From NCBI GenBank assembly GCA_008921705.1, contig VFFE01007506.1, positions 895,598 through 959,597 on the forward strand: a stretch of 64,000 bases of DNA. The letters are read 5' to 3'. The translations under genes were made by a program, and so were the position numbers. Under the pieces are notes generated by a model that was not told the origin of the DNA, searched no databases, and saw only the letters and a list, made by a program, of their open reading frames with translations. Positions 35,686-46,752 of the stretch are shown here, piece after piece. The number at the start of each line of letters is the position of its first letter. Positions within the stretch are counted from its first letter, which is position 1. Source of the stretch: Burhinus oedicnemus (lineage: Eukaryota > Chordata > Aves > Charadriiformes > Burhinidae).

Positions 35686-38600
35686 AAAGTTACTTCGCAC
35701 CAGAGGGTGTTTCTGAAGTGCATGCAGAGCATGAGGGAGCATGCAGGTGCAGGCAGTCGTGCTGAGTCCATGCTCCAAGCGAGTGGCACCTGCCACCACT
35801 GGTCCAGAGCTCAGCCATTGTGCTACCATGGTGCTTAGGGCGGGTAAAGAGCCCTAAAAAGAGGCCAGGGAGAGTATCTCAGCACGAGTGAAGCAGGTAC
35901 GTGATTTCCTGCATCTGACTGACTGCAGAACACAAGCAATAGAAAATGGATTAAATTCTGACTCCTTTGCCTGTTTTGCAGGAACAGCGGTAAGCTACCT
36001 TGTATAAAAGGGGCTAATTCTTTACTCCATCACACCAGTGCTATTGAAGTATAATGCTATTAAAATAGATGAAATTACCTTAGATTAAAATGGGTATCAT
36101 GCACTGGAGAATCAGATCCACAGGAATGAAAGGTTTTCTTTGTGTAAGGGACATGTTCTGAGGCATAACAGATTAGTAAATGCAATTGATGTACTTTCTT
36201 GTCACATATTATAATAGCTTCTTATTATTTGTGCTATTTTTAAACAAGCACAGAATTAGACTTGTAATTTTTTTCCGATGAACTGAGAATCTCAGTGAGC
36301 AAGATGTATTATAAGCCTCTAATCCTGTGCATTACAGGCTGGCGTATGTCAGACACCATACAGAAATGTAGCAGCAGCATATTATGGCTGTTTGGCATTG
36401 CTTTTTGTTTTATAAAATTATATTTGTCTGCTACAGATTTTTTAAAAACATCTGTAGATCTCTACAGGCTATTAAAAGTGGCTAGAGTGAAAAACAAAGT
36501 ACTACTGAAGGTTTCCTTCTACCTACCATATGTTGTTAGAAAATTGCTTACATATACAGGTAGCACATATTAGAACTCTTCAAAACTGCCAAATATGCTT
36601 CAGGTAATCTTCCCACACGCATATAAAAAGTGCCAGATTTTGAAAAGGGGTAAATGCACCATACATGAATTTTTCATCTCATAAGCCAGTGGGACTGCTT
36701 GAGTAGCCTTTAGCAACTATTGTCCAAGAAAGAGAAAGAAAGCATGTGTTTTTGCAGAGTAAGGGCTATATGAACAAATGAGGGAACCACAGGGCAGAAA
36801 ATATGTTTCAATACAATATGTATGAAATTTGGTGGGCCCTGGCCAAGCTACTGGAAAACATGTGTGCTGTAGATTAGACTAATAACTATATTCAAGTGAC
36901 ATCTTCAAAAGCACCAAAATATGATGCTTTATTTAAAGGTGATAATTTTTAAGGTCTTTGCTTACTGAGGAACTTAGGAGAATTAAACATGCTTGTTAGG
37001 AGACCGGCCTCTGAGCTCAGCGTGAAGATGAGAAACTTTTTAGAGAATGAAAAATGGTGCACATTGGTTGATCTAATCTGTCTTTTCCATTTTCCCTTTC
37101 TCCCAGCATTGCAAATATGGATTGTATTTCTCCCTTCCCCAAGATATCAGCTGTTAATAATTCACTATGATGATTTTGGACTTTTTATATTTAAAGTCTG
37201 CATACAATCTACTGATTAAATTGCATTATGAATAGTTGGATGAATATCTTATTTAACAAATTGCTTTCTTCTGCCACCACAAATTGTACTTTTGCAGCAA
37301 ATGACTGGCCATTTTAATAAGAATGAATGTAATTATTTTACAGTCTGCGCTCTTTACAGGCTGGCGTACTTCATTTTCATGTAAGAAGTCAGTGACCATT
37401 ATTGGAAAGGAGGATTTTTAAAGTTGCCATTTGTGCCTATAATTTACAGAAAATAACCTTGCCTGGAAAAGGAATAAGACATGTGGGGGGGCTTCAGTGT
37501 AATCATTGAACCCAAAAAGACATGAATCACTGAGTATCCTTTTTCTTTGCCACAAACCCTATGGTGATATCCTCTCTTGTTATTTTATCAACTAAACCAA
37601 GAAAGAAAGAAAAAAAAAGGTGATAAGGGCAAAGAAATCCTGAAGGAAAGAAAGCAAAGGGGACTTCATTCTTCCTCAAGACACGTGAAATCAGACTAGC
37701 AAAAGAAGATCTCTATTTTGCAACTTTTTCTCAGGTTTAATCTCAGATAAATTTCATCTATTTTAATTTATTTTGAGTTGCTGAAAGTCATCCAAGCTGC
37801 AGGGCAGCCTGGGATGTAGTCTTCACTCACTGCAACTGCAAAGAATAGGAATCAACTGATGTCCATTTCACCTTGCATTTACCATGTGGCCGTTATTGAT
37901 AACTGTCAGAACTCAGACGATACGTAATAAAACATTACACCAGGGTAATGAGAGATGACAATTTAAGTGACATACAGATGTCAAAATCCCAAACGAAAAC
38001 AAGGGGCTGTAGGTATCTGTCACTGAAGCCCTGGAAAATCTCCTCCTTCAGCTACTGTGTTCTGAGGCCTTTGTGAAAATGGAACTCAGATTCCGAAGTT
38101 AGATATTTTTGAAAGAAATACCTCTGATCTGCTTTGATCAGAGAACCAGGCAGGCATAGTCAATGACCACTGGCCTCTGTATGTGCTATACTAGTGACTC
38201 GGAAAATCACTGAAGAAAGAAAACATGTTTTAGTTCTGCAGGTCATACTGGCTTCAGCCTTTAAACACATCAAGTTACAAGGAAGAGAGTTACTGTATCC
38301 CTGCAAACCCACAAATTCCGAGTGCAAAAGCAAGGAATTGCAGAAACTGCAGTAGTTCTTTAGGAGTCTACTTCATCATCATTTAACCTCATCCTGCTAT
38401 GCCCTAATTTCGTTCCTTAATCACATAACCGTTATATATATCCTCAGACCCTTCTTTTTACCTATTCCACAATATACAATCAAATAAGTATTTCCTTAGA
38501 CAGAGAAACTGGTGCCAGAACCCAGTAGTTAGATACACCCTTGGCTGGCAGAGGTAGAAGGGTGGAGGCTCCCTGAATGAGAGCAGGGGTAGATCGTGGG

Positions 38601-38749
38601 TTACCCACATCTCGCATCACTATTGCAGGGATGGTAACAAGGCTGGGGATGGGTGGCAAAGCTGGAGCTTCAGCAGTTCTGGGTTTGAGTGGGAAAGCCG
38701 CCTTTCTAAAAAGATTTTAATGAAGCAGAAGCATTCCTACTATGTAAGC
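35686..38749. other. AT-rich non-coding interval
   Basis: No gene or repeat is recognised. An 8-bp-arm hairpin lies at 38122-38143 (ctctgatc / gatcagag, 6-nt loop). The frames at 36295-36573 and 36989-37219 have no domain or splice support. Confidence 0.5.
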
Positions 38750-38840
38750 ACATATATTTGTGTATGCATGTGTACATATATTTGTGTATATATGTGTAAA
38801 CATATTTGTGTATGTATGTGTATATCTATATATGTATGTT
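38750..38840 (+). repeat. 24-bp TATG/TGTG tandem repeat
   Basis: Three near-identical 24-bp units (38750-38773, 38774-38797, 38798-38821), each 'acatatttg'-like followed by 'tgtatgcatgtgt'-like sequence, and a decayed fourth. The internal base pattern is alternating purine-pyrimidine. The apparent Cys/Tyr-rich open frames across it on both strands are products of the repeat. Confidence 0.9.
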
Positions 38841-41800
38841 TATATAGAACCATGATTCTGTTTTGCAGCACAATTTGCTTGAAGTGGAAGCAGGTGAAGA
38901 TCCTTAGATCAGTTTTGCCCATGATGCTAATCCTGTTCACTAAAAAAATAAAATACTCTAGGAAAAAATGGTGATGTCAGGAAAAGGTGTTTAGACAGGC
39001 TGCAACCTGAAGGACGATGAGATCTCAGAGACAGAAGGTACTTGAGAGGAGCTGCCACACTCACACAGCTGCTCAGTTCCACCTCTTTGTCCTTCCTCCC
39101 TCCCTCTTCCTATATGTACTTCAGGAATTCCTTAGCTCAATATCCTAAAAAGTACCGATGCATTTGATGCGACCCATTGACGATCCATTGCTGATCTGCG
39201 TTAATTGGCACAGACGAGCCCTGTGAAGGCGCTGCTTCCATCTGTTGCAGCAGGTTATCTTTTTACACCTATGTATTTTGAACATGGACAAAACCCTCGG
39301 TATTAGATTTCCAGGTAACTCCGTGTGCTTAAATAGACTATCTGACTCTCCATCAACCCAGTTTCGCCCAGTGTTTCTCTGAAATTGTTCTTAGGTTATG
39401 ACCTTATTGAGTAAGTTTCAATCAAGAGTGAAATTTTATGACATTTTGTAAAGCTGTGAAAATGAGTATGTATAATGGGAAGCCTGAAACATCTTTAACT
39501 ATAACTACACTGCTAGGAGCTGAAATAGTAAAAGAGGTTACTCTGTTCCATTTCGCATTGTATAAGCTATTAGACTGAGAAGGTAGAAGTACAATTTAAT
39601 TCTTCTCTCCCAGTACATTAAAGGTGTATTTGTTTTTAGCTCCTTTCACTGAAGCTGTTTTACATTTTACCCTTTAGCATCCAATAAAAACAAAATAAAA
39701 GAGAAAAAGACAGAAGAAGGGAGAAATGAAACTGCTGTAGAAAATAACCTCAGAGAATAAGACAACTTCGTTTACAATCTAATAAAATATTTTTCATGAG
39801 TGTGGAGGGGTGGAAACCACTCTGTAATACTAAGTAACTGAAATCTGTTGTGTTGGGAGGAAATGAAAAAGTCAGCAGTCATCGTGCGAGGGGCCACACT
39901 TTATACAACTGAGCTGTACCTAGCGACTACAAAACGTAATTAACAGATAATTAGGAGACGAAGGCACAGTAGCCACTATGTTTGATCTGCAAATCAATAA
40001 AACTCTACTAGGAGCTTCTGTGTTGACTTTTTATTAGGTTTTTTCTCTCCTTTTTTTTAGCTGACAGCTCTCCTGAGAACTGCTGTTCCTACCCTGCTCT
40101 GATCCAAGTCTGATGTCAGTCTGCCTAGCAGCACTGATTCACCCAGATAGTCCCGAAAGCCAAGAATTGCTTTCCCTGCCCTGTAAAGCTTCTTTCACTT
40201 TGTCTGCACCCTCAAGAAGTGAACTCTGGTGCACTTAAAACTCATTTACTTCACAGCAGTTTCTCGGGTGCAGCTGAATTCTTCTTGGACAATTGAATGG
40301 CTTTTAATGAAAAAGAAGCCTCTAAGAGATGGAAATAGAAATGGTGGAAATTTCGGGCTGTTTAATCATTTGTGGCACACTGGAGATTTCATACAAATAC
40401 ACGAAGAGTTCAGTATTTGTGCATATACTGCTTAAACTGAAAGTCACCGGCAGAATGAATCGACATGCAGAATACATCATTTGTAACAAAGATGGTGGTT
40501 ATACATTTTTGCTAATATTTTCTCATCTGTTGCAAAGTTGGGGTTTCCCTTTTTTCCTTCTCCGCCACTGCAGGCCTCATTCTTTCCATAAAATAACTAT
40601 ATCAAGAAGTAAAGCGATACTGATAGTGTCATTCTCTTTAATTTGAAGTTTAATCCTCAAAGAAAAGGTAAAAACAGCACCTGATTTTTCGTTGTATTCA
40701 GAACTATGCGCCCTTCTTTGTGAACTAACTTAGATGTTAATCCCTTTCTACCCTTGTGAGGGTCTCAGAGGCAATGTACATGCAGGTGAGGATACATGCT
40801 CCTGCTCGAGCACGGAACAACCCAAACACAAAATCTTTATTCTTAGCATAGGAACGGGAAGAAATGCAGTTTGATTTTCAGAAACTAATTTTTTTAGGTT
40901 TACCTGCAAATTCTTTTTCTTGTAGACAGTGGAGATTTAATCAAAAAAGTAAAGAAGGCTCTGTGGTGGTTACAGACTCGCATCTCTTTCAGCAGTTCTG
41001 TGAGTCACTGAACTCATTTCCAATGAAATGAAGCTCAGCTGTTCTCACGGTGTTTATACACTTGCAGATGCGTGGGTACACCTTTGCAAAGACCAATATA
41101 ATTTGACCTTCACCACTGTGTACAGCCAGTAAATAATAATGTAGAAGAAATAAGTCATAAGAGTTGGCTGTATCACACAAGTCTTCAAGGTTTATGTTTT
41201 ATGCGAAACCATTCCTATCGTTGGAGTACTGTGGGAGCTGCTCTTCCTACAATGCTGCTGTTCAAGTGAACCTGAAGAAATCGGTCCCTTTCCTTAGAGG
41301 AGATTTTCCATAGCCGGACAACTTAGATGGGCCAGCCAATAGGCTCAATGTTGGGCCACTGTCTTCAGTAAGCGATGAAGAGCACCATGGACCCTGAGCT
41401 TGCTGGGACGCTCCAGCTGTTTGCTTTCTGCCTGTCCTTGCTGCTTATTCTCAACTTGGTGGGATTAAAGTTCAGGGGATTGCATTCTGATGCTGAGTTT
41501 GGGAAAGTCAGTGCTGCCTGTTTCTTTCCAACCAGTCTTGCCTTGTCGCAAACAAGACAAGGTCCAAACAAAAGGTGAGGGCTGTGTCAGGAAACTTAGC
41601 GCACTCAGCTTTCCAGGTGATTTCAGAGTTTGCTATTTTGCAGAGTTTGTTCCAGGTCATGTCTTTACAAGAAAGCGATCTGGGCAGCACAGAGCTTTGC
41701 AGCTGAGAAGAAGCTGAGACCCACTTTTCACCAGCAGTACACACCATCAGTGAGTATTGATCACCTGTGGCTATCATTTACCTTTTTCTTATTTCCTTTC

Positions 41801-43409
41801 AATGTCTTTTTTATTAGTTAACAGCTGTCAGATCCTTTCCACCTCTCCAATGTCCCTGGTAAGTACAGAGATGGGAACAAGTGTGTGTGTGTCTTTCCTC
41901 ACAGCTTTCGGGAGGCAGAGCTTGGCTTCTTCTTGGCAGCTGCAAGAGCCTTGAGGAAATGGTTTGAGGCCACCCAGCTGAGCAGATGTGCGGCAGCAGC
42001 TGGGGACTGCTGTTCCCAGCAGCACTTCCAGCTGCAATCATTACCCATTAGTGAGCAGCAGCGGCATTGCTCCATCACTGTGGTGGATCCAGCCGCAGGC
42101 CTTCTGCTCCCTTCCCAGGAACAATTCCTTATCTCCTGCCGGTCAGCCTCACTCTTCTACTTTATTAATTACAGGCTCAGCTGTGAGTCCTTCCACATGT
42201 CCGCTCTGGGAGTAATGGTCCGTGAGAAGTCTGATTAGTCTCCCGTGTGGGCTGCCTGCGCTGCCGGATCCCCCAGAGGGAAGCGGGTAACTGTTAGCTG
42301 AATGCTGCGCTCCTTTCCCACGCAGGTGAGAGACGACAGGGCCAGTAAACGTGGAGGAATGGGAAGAACTGACCCTATCTCTTCACAGGGTAGTCTTTGC
42401 ACACCCAAGCACACAGGGCGGCAGTAAACAGCAACAACATGGTGGCTACTTAAGAGTTCTTCCTTGAGCACCACGTCTATGTCTTTCCCTGTCTATTTTC
42501 CTCCTCAATACCCCAAGCAGCACCTGAAAGCCCCGTTCAGTTCTCCTGGGCATGGTATGAAGCTACGCTAAGTCACAGCTCCCTGCTTCTAATACCAAGA
42601 AATTTATGAACTCACTAATCCTGCAAAGGTGCAGAGATGTTTTGTTGCTTTCGGCACATAGCGAATATATTGGAAATGAATCTGCTGGCAGTGTCACTCT
42701 GCATCGGATAAATTCGGCTCTGCAAGATCAGGGCCCAGAAGCTTCTTTGCGATGACACATGGATCTAGGGTGAATGGCCAGCACAGCAACACTGCTAACA
42801 GTGCCCGTTTTCTTACATCCTGCAGGTCTGCCGTGAGAATGACTCCTTTTCTGCCTAGCTCACTTATAAACATACACACACAGCATGTACACATGCACAA
42901 GTCACAGGCAGGAAAATGGGACAGAGTAGCACCATATCAGAACATCTGTTTTTTTCTCTCCCATGTTTTGCGTATCCACGCTGAAATTTCCAAATTCCCA
43001 TTTTAATTATTTTATCTCTGCAGATATGCACTCACACACATTCAGGGGTGGCATTATCCAAGACTAAAAATGACAGTGACAAGCTATACAGTCCTGGGGG
43101 TGATGATTTGGAGTTATTTTTACAGTATTACGTGAAATCACTACAATAAAACACTCCATACAATGCACTCTAATAGCCTCCTTACCACACTATTAAATCC
43201 TACAACTGAAACTTCCTTGCGTTTCTGCCGAGAACTAATGCAGCATGAAGATTGAATTATCTCATGTCCATTTACTGATAATTCTTTCGGTCACTAAAGT
43301 GGGATAAGCCACAATGAAACAGCTACACCATGTTTAGCTTGGAAAGAAAGCACACATGTCCACAACATGAAGACACCCCCTTCCTCCTTCACCCTGGGAC
43401 ACACAAAGC
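38841..43409. other. mixed-composition non-coding interval
   Basis: From 38841 to about 41200 this is AT-rich single-copy-like DNA. From about 41350 to 42450 composition is more balanced and several frames are open on both strands, including 41885-42238 (117 codons, +). None shows a recognisable domain, and overlapping frames are open to similar lengths, so coding is not supported. A regulatory or old exonised segment cannot be excluded. Confidence 0.45.
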
Positions 43410-43640
43410 CCTACACACAGAGACACGTGTGCGCATACACGCACCGGCGTGCACAGGCAGAGCCATGAAGTCGACAGAGACACGAATACGCAAAGCTGTG
43501 CACACACGTGGTGCACGAACACGTGGAGCCACGTGTGCACACACGTGGTGCATGAACGTGCGGAGCCATGCGTGCACGCACGCTGAGCCGAGCCCACAGA
43601 GGTGTCATCCTGCACCCAGCCATGCACGCGCAGAAGACTG
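43410..43640. repeat. CA/CG-rich cryptic repeat with E-boxes
   Basis: About 230 bp rich in CA, CG and TG steps with no long AT run. It holds five CACGTG palindromes, at 43424-43429, 43505-43510, 43520-43525, 43530-43535 and 43542-43547. Long frames are open on both strands (43330-43659 + and 43334-43657 -) because stop codons are rare in this composition, so these are not genes. Alternating purine-pyrimidine runs make it prone to left-handed DNA. Confidence 0.85.
43497..43595 (+). repeat. 37-bp tandem repeat, about 2.6 copies
   Basis: Units start at 43497, 43534 and 43571 with 'tgtgcacacacgtggtgca', its near-identical second copy and a degenerate third ('cgtgcacgcacg'). Each unit ends in 'ggagcca'-like sequence. 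It forms the core of the surrounding CA/CG-rich block. Confidence 0.85.
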
Positions 43641-43765
43641 CATACACAGCAAAGCATGAAATTAAAAAAGGGTAGCAGTCACTCCTAAATTTAAAATGAA
43701 TTGCCTGCTCTCTTACATCTAGTAGGAATTCATTTTATCTGTTGGACATAATTAATCTTAATCAA

Positions 43766-43780
43766 TTTTTTTTTTTTTTT
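43766..43780. repeat. poly(T) tract
   Basis: Fifteen consecutive T; simple homopolymer. Confidence 0.8.
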
Positions 43781-46677
43781 AAATTGAGGTCAAACCCGAT
43801 GGAGGGAAATGACAAGTATCCTAAGCTCACACCGAAGATACAGGGACTGCTGAAAGGATGAAATTTTGAACTGTTTAATTTCAATAAGAATTTAATCCGT
43901 GACATGGTTAGGTTTAAAATTTCCCTGTGGGAAGTTATGAGAATAGAACACCTGAGGGCTGGGTCCTACGCCTAAATCTTCTCCATTGATCTCTTCCCAT
44001 TCTACATTTCCTAAAAGAATAATCACACTGACGTAGCCTCTGCAAGAGGAGCTAAGAGAAGAGGAATGTATTAAAAATACTGATTCTGACACATAGCATT
44101 TCCCTCACCGATCTTGATTTTCGAACAGTGCCAGCCTCCAGCCATTCTTTGTTTATTAGTCGGTGACTTGAAGTCAAATCAGAGTCTTTGAAATACTTCA
44201 CAGTGAATCTTTCTACTGATGGACAGATCCTTCATGATAAATCTGTTTCATCATATTGCCAATGGTTATATGGAATGCATAATTATTAATGCATAATTCC
44301 CCTATCTGTCTATCTAGATGCAATATAATTGGGTGAATAATTTACAGCAAACAATTTAAAATTTGTGCCCACTATTAGCATATTTTTCACAAATACATTA
44401 TAATTCTATGAGATGAATTCCTCATTCAGAATGACTTACTATAATTATGAAAACCTGATATAAAGTCTATTAAGTCAGTAGAAAGTATTTCATTGAATTC
44501 TATGGACTCTGGATTAGACCTATAATTATTAGTCTGTAGATAAATCAGAAGAAGTTCAATAAAAGTACCCATGGTCATAATTCCTTTCTAATTCTTTTGA
44601 TTGGAAATCTTTTATTGCTCTGATTGGATATGCACCTGGGGAAACAGATATACTGTGGACATCCTGCCTCACGTATAACTTTTCATGACTCAAATGTTTT
44701 TAAAGATCTCATCAGGCAATTACTCATCTTTTTAGGCATCTAAATATCTCTCTTACATAATTCTTAAGATAACGGTCCATCCTATCACAGTTTACATGGG
44801 AGCTCCACGGGCAGGTTTCACAAGCTCCAGCTTCTATTTCCTTAAGTATTGGGCTGTGTTATGTTTCCAAACTAAGGTATTAAACATCCTGAAATAAAAG
44901 ACCAAGCAATATAAGACAACTAAAGGGACATTCCTCATTAAAAGTCCATACACTATGATTTTTAGCTAATTCCAATCCAATCCAAAGCCCAGGCAAAGAG
45001 ACTAACGGAACAGACAATTAATGACTGACAATCTACTTCACCCCCAGTAGTGAAAGTCAAAGCTCTTATACTGCCAATACAAATTGCTTGTTTCCAAACC
45101 AGCAAAGAAAAAGAAAAAATAAAATTCAAAGCTGCTTTTTCTCTGTATGGTTTCTTACCTAGATTGGGTTTCATATTTCTTTGAATTAATAATTCTGCTT
45201 TCTTTTTTATTGTGCCTTAAGCAGTCATCTGGCTTCAAAGAACTGCTGTGTTTGCTTTAACTCCTCTGCAGTAGAAAACACCTTATTAAAGTAATGATCT
45301 AATGGTTTAAAACAGGGCACTTCTAAGCTTAATGGAGGCTCATTAAGTATTCATTCATTAGAGAATGCTGCTTGTGATAAATATACCATTAAGTCACTAT
45401 AATGCATACCGTCAACTACCAGCATGAACTGAAAGGCACGCGGGCCAGTATCCCTGTGTAGCACATCCTCTTGAAGAGTTATGCCTTAAAACACTGCTGT
45501 CCTACAATTTCACGTATTGAAAGCTATGATTTGTAATCTCTAGGATGACATTGTTTGGTTTCCAACCCAGGTCTGTGGTGTGTACTACACTGCTGTGAAA
45601 TAGTTGTCCTAGTTATCCCAAATGGGGCTTATCAACACATTTCTTTACATAAATCCAGGTCCTCAAATGAGCTGGGAACAGGTCTGTAGGAAAGGAGGTT
45701 AGAAGTTACTCTCAAAGGAAATCTTGAGACCAGTGGAAACTGGGATGATTTGAGTTATCTCCTTTGGGTCTGTGTATTCCAGACTCTGGTTTTTGTAGCC
45801 TGTGTTAAGATCTCCACAGAGGAAACCACGTGTGTAGTCCTGTAATAGAGTATTGCTATTGCTAGTAACGAGTTATACACTTTTTACTGAGTTTGCAAGG
45901 CCTCAGGAGAAAGACTTGCCAGGCTTGCTTTGCCTGAACTTGGCCAGTCTGCAGCTTTGTTTTGATTGGTTTAGCTGTGACAGCAATTTGTTTAATTGAT
46001 AGGTGTCACTGGCTAATTTGTTTTGCTTTTGTTATCTTTGTGAGGGATGACCATAGTTTTATATAGATAGCAGTAAAGAGCAATTATCCTGTGTAGAATG
46101 AGATATTTACGACTCTTACACAACGATGTTGTTTAGAGAAATACAGGTCTGGTATGACAGTGGAGATCTTGAGAAGTGGAGACACAGGATGAGGCACAGA
46201 GGAGTGCAGGCATGGGATAATAAGAGAAGGGGCACAGCCTGTCACTGTGGACCCCATGGCTATAAACAACTCACAAATGGTCAGTTAAAGAAATGCAGTC
46301 CTGGAGTTGGGAAAAAAAAGGCTTTAGGGATAACAAACAGAGTAATACCATATAATGCCTGTAAAAGGCATCATATATAGTAAACTCAGATGTAATGTGG
46401 AATTGCGGAATCATGTAGAGAGATCTAGGTGTATAAATATGTTAACAAACATAAAAACACACAAAATTCATCCTAGAGTGAAGAAGAAACACAAACATGA
46501 ATCATGGACATCATATTCCTCCTGGTGAAGGAATCCAGGTGCTGACAACTCACTTTAACACCCTCACCCCACCCCAGAATGGAACCACCCAGCTTAGGAC
46601 TCAGAGGAACAGCAGAAAGATGAGCATAACACAAAGAAAAAGGGTGTGTATAACAGATAAAAATACTAATTAATATT

Positions 46678-46752
46678 TATAATAGTTACAATTATTATTA
46701 TTGAAACATTTTCTGTATTTTTTTTCTCTTTCTATAATAGTTACATTGAAAC
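46678..46752 (+). repeat. short direct duplication with ATT expansion
   Basis: The 13-mer tataatagttaca occurs at 46678-46690 and 46733-46745. In the second copy it is followed directly by ttgaaac (46746-46752). In the first copy the same ttgaaac (46701-46707) is separated from it by 'attattatta'. This looks like a local 55-bp tandem duplication followed by ATT gain in one copy or loss in the other. Confidence 0.7.

Noticed and set aside
38720..38974. Cys/Tyr-rich frame resembling a small cysteine-rich peptide
   Set aside because: The Cys/Tyr periodicity is a direct translation of the 24-bp tandem repeat.
41375..41578. 67-codon frame with a hydrophobic stretch like a signal or membrane segment
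   Set aside because: Hydrophobic runs are common in T-rich reading frames; overlapping frames on both strands and no family resemblance.
41885..42238. 117-codon plus-strand frame in a more GC-balanced patch
   Set aside because: A second plus frame and minus frames are open over the same bases; no domain, signal peptide or family is recognised.
43330..43659. 109-codon His/Thr/Arg-rich frame and three minus-strand frames
   Set aside because: Generated by the CA/CG-rich repeat, which lacks stop triplets in most frames.
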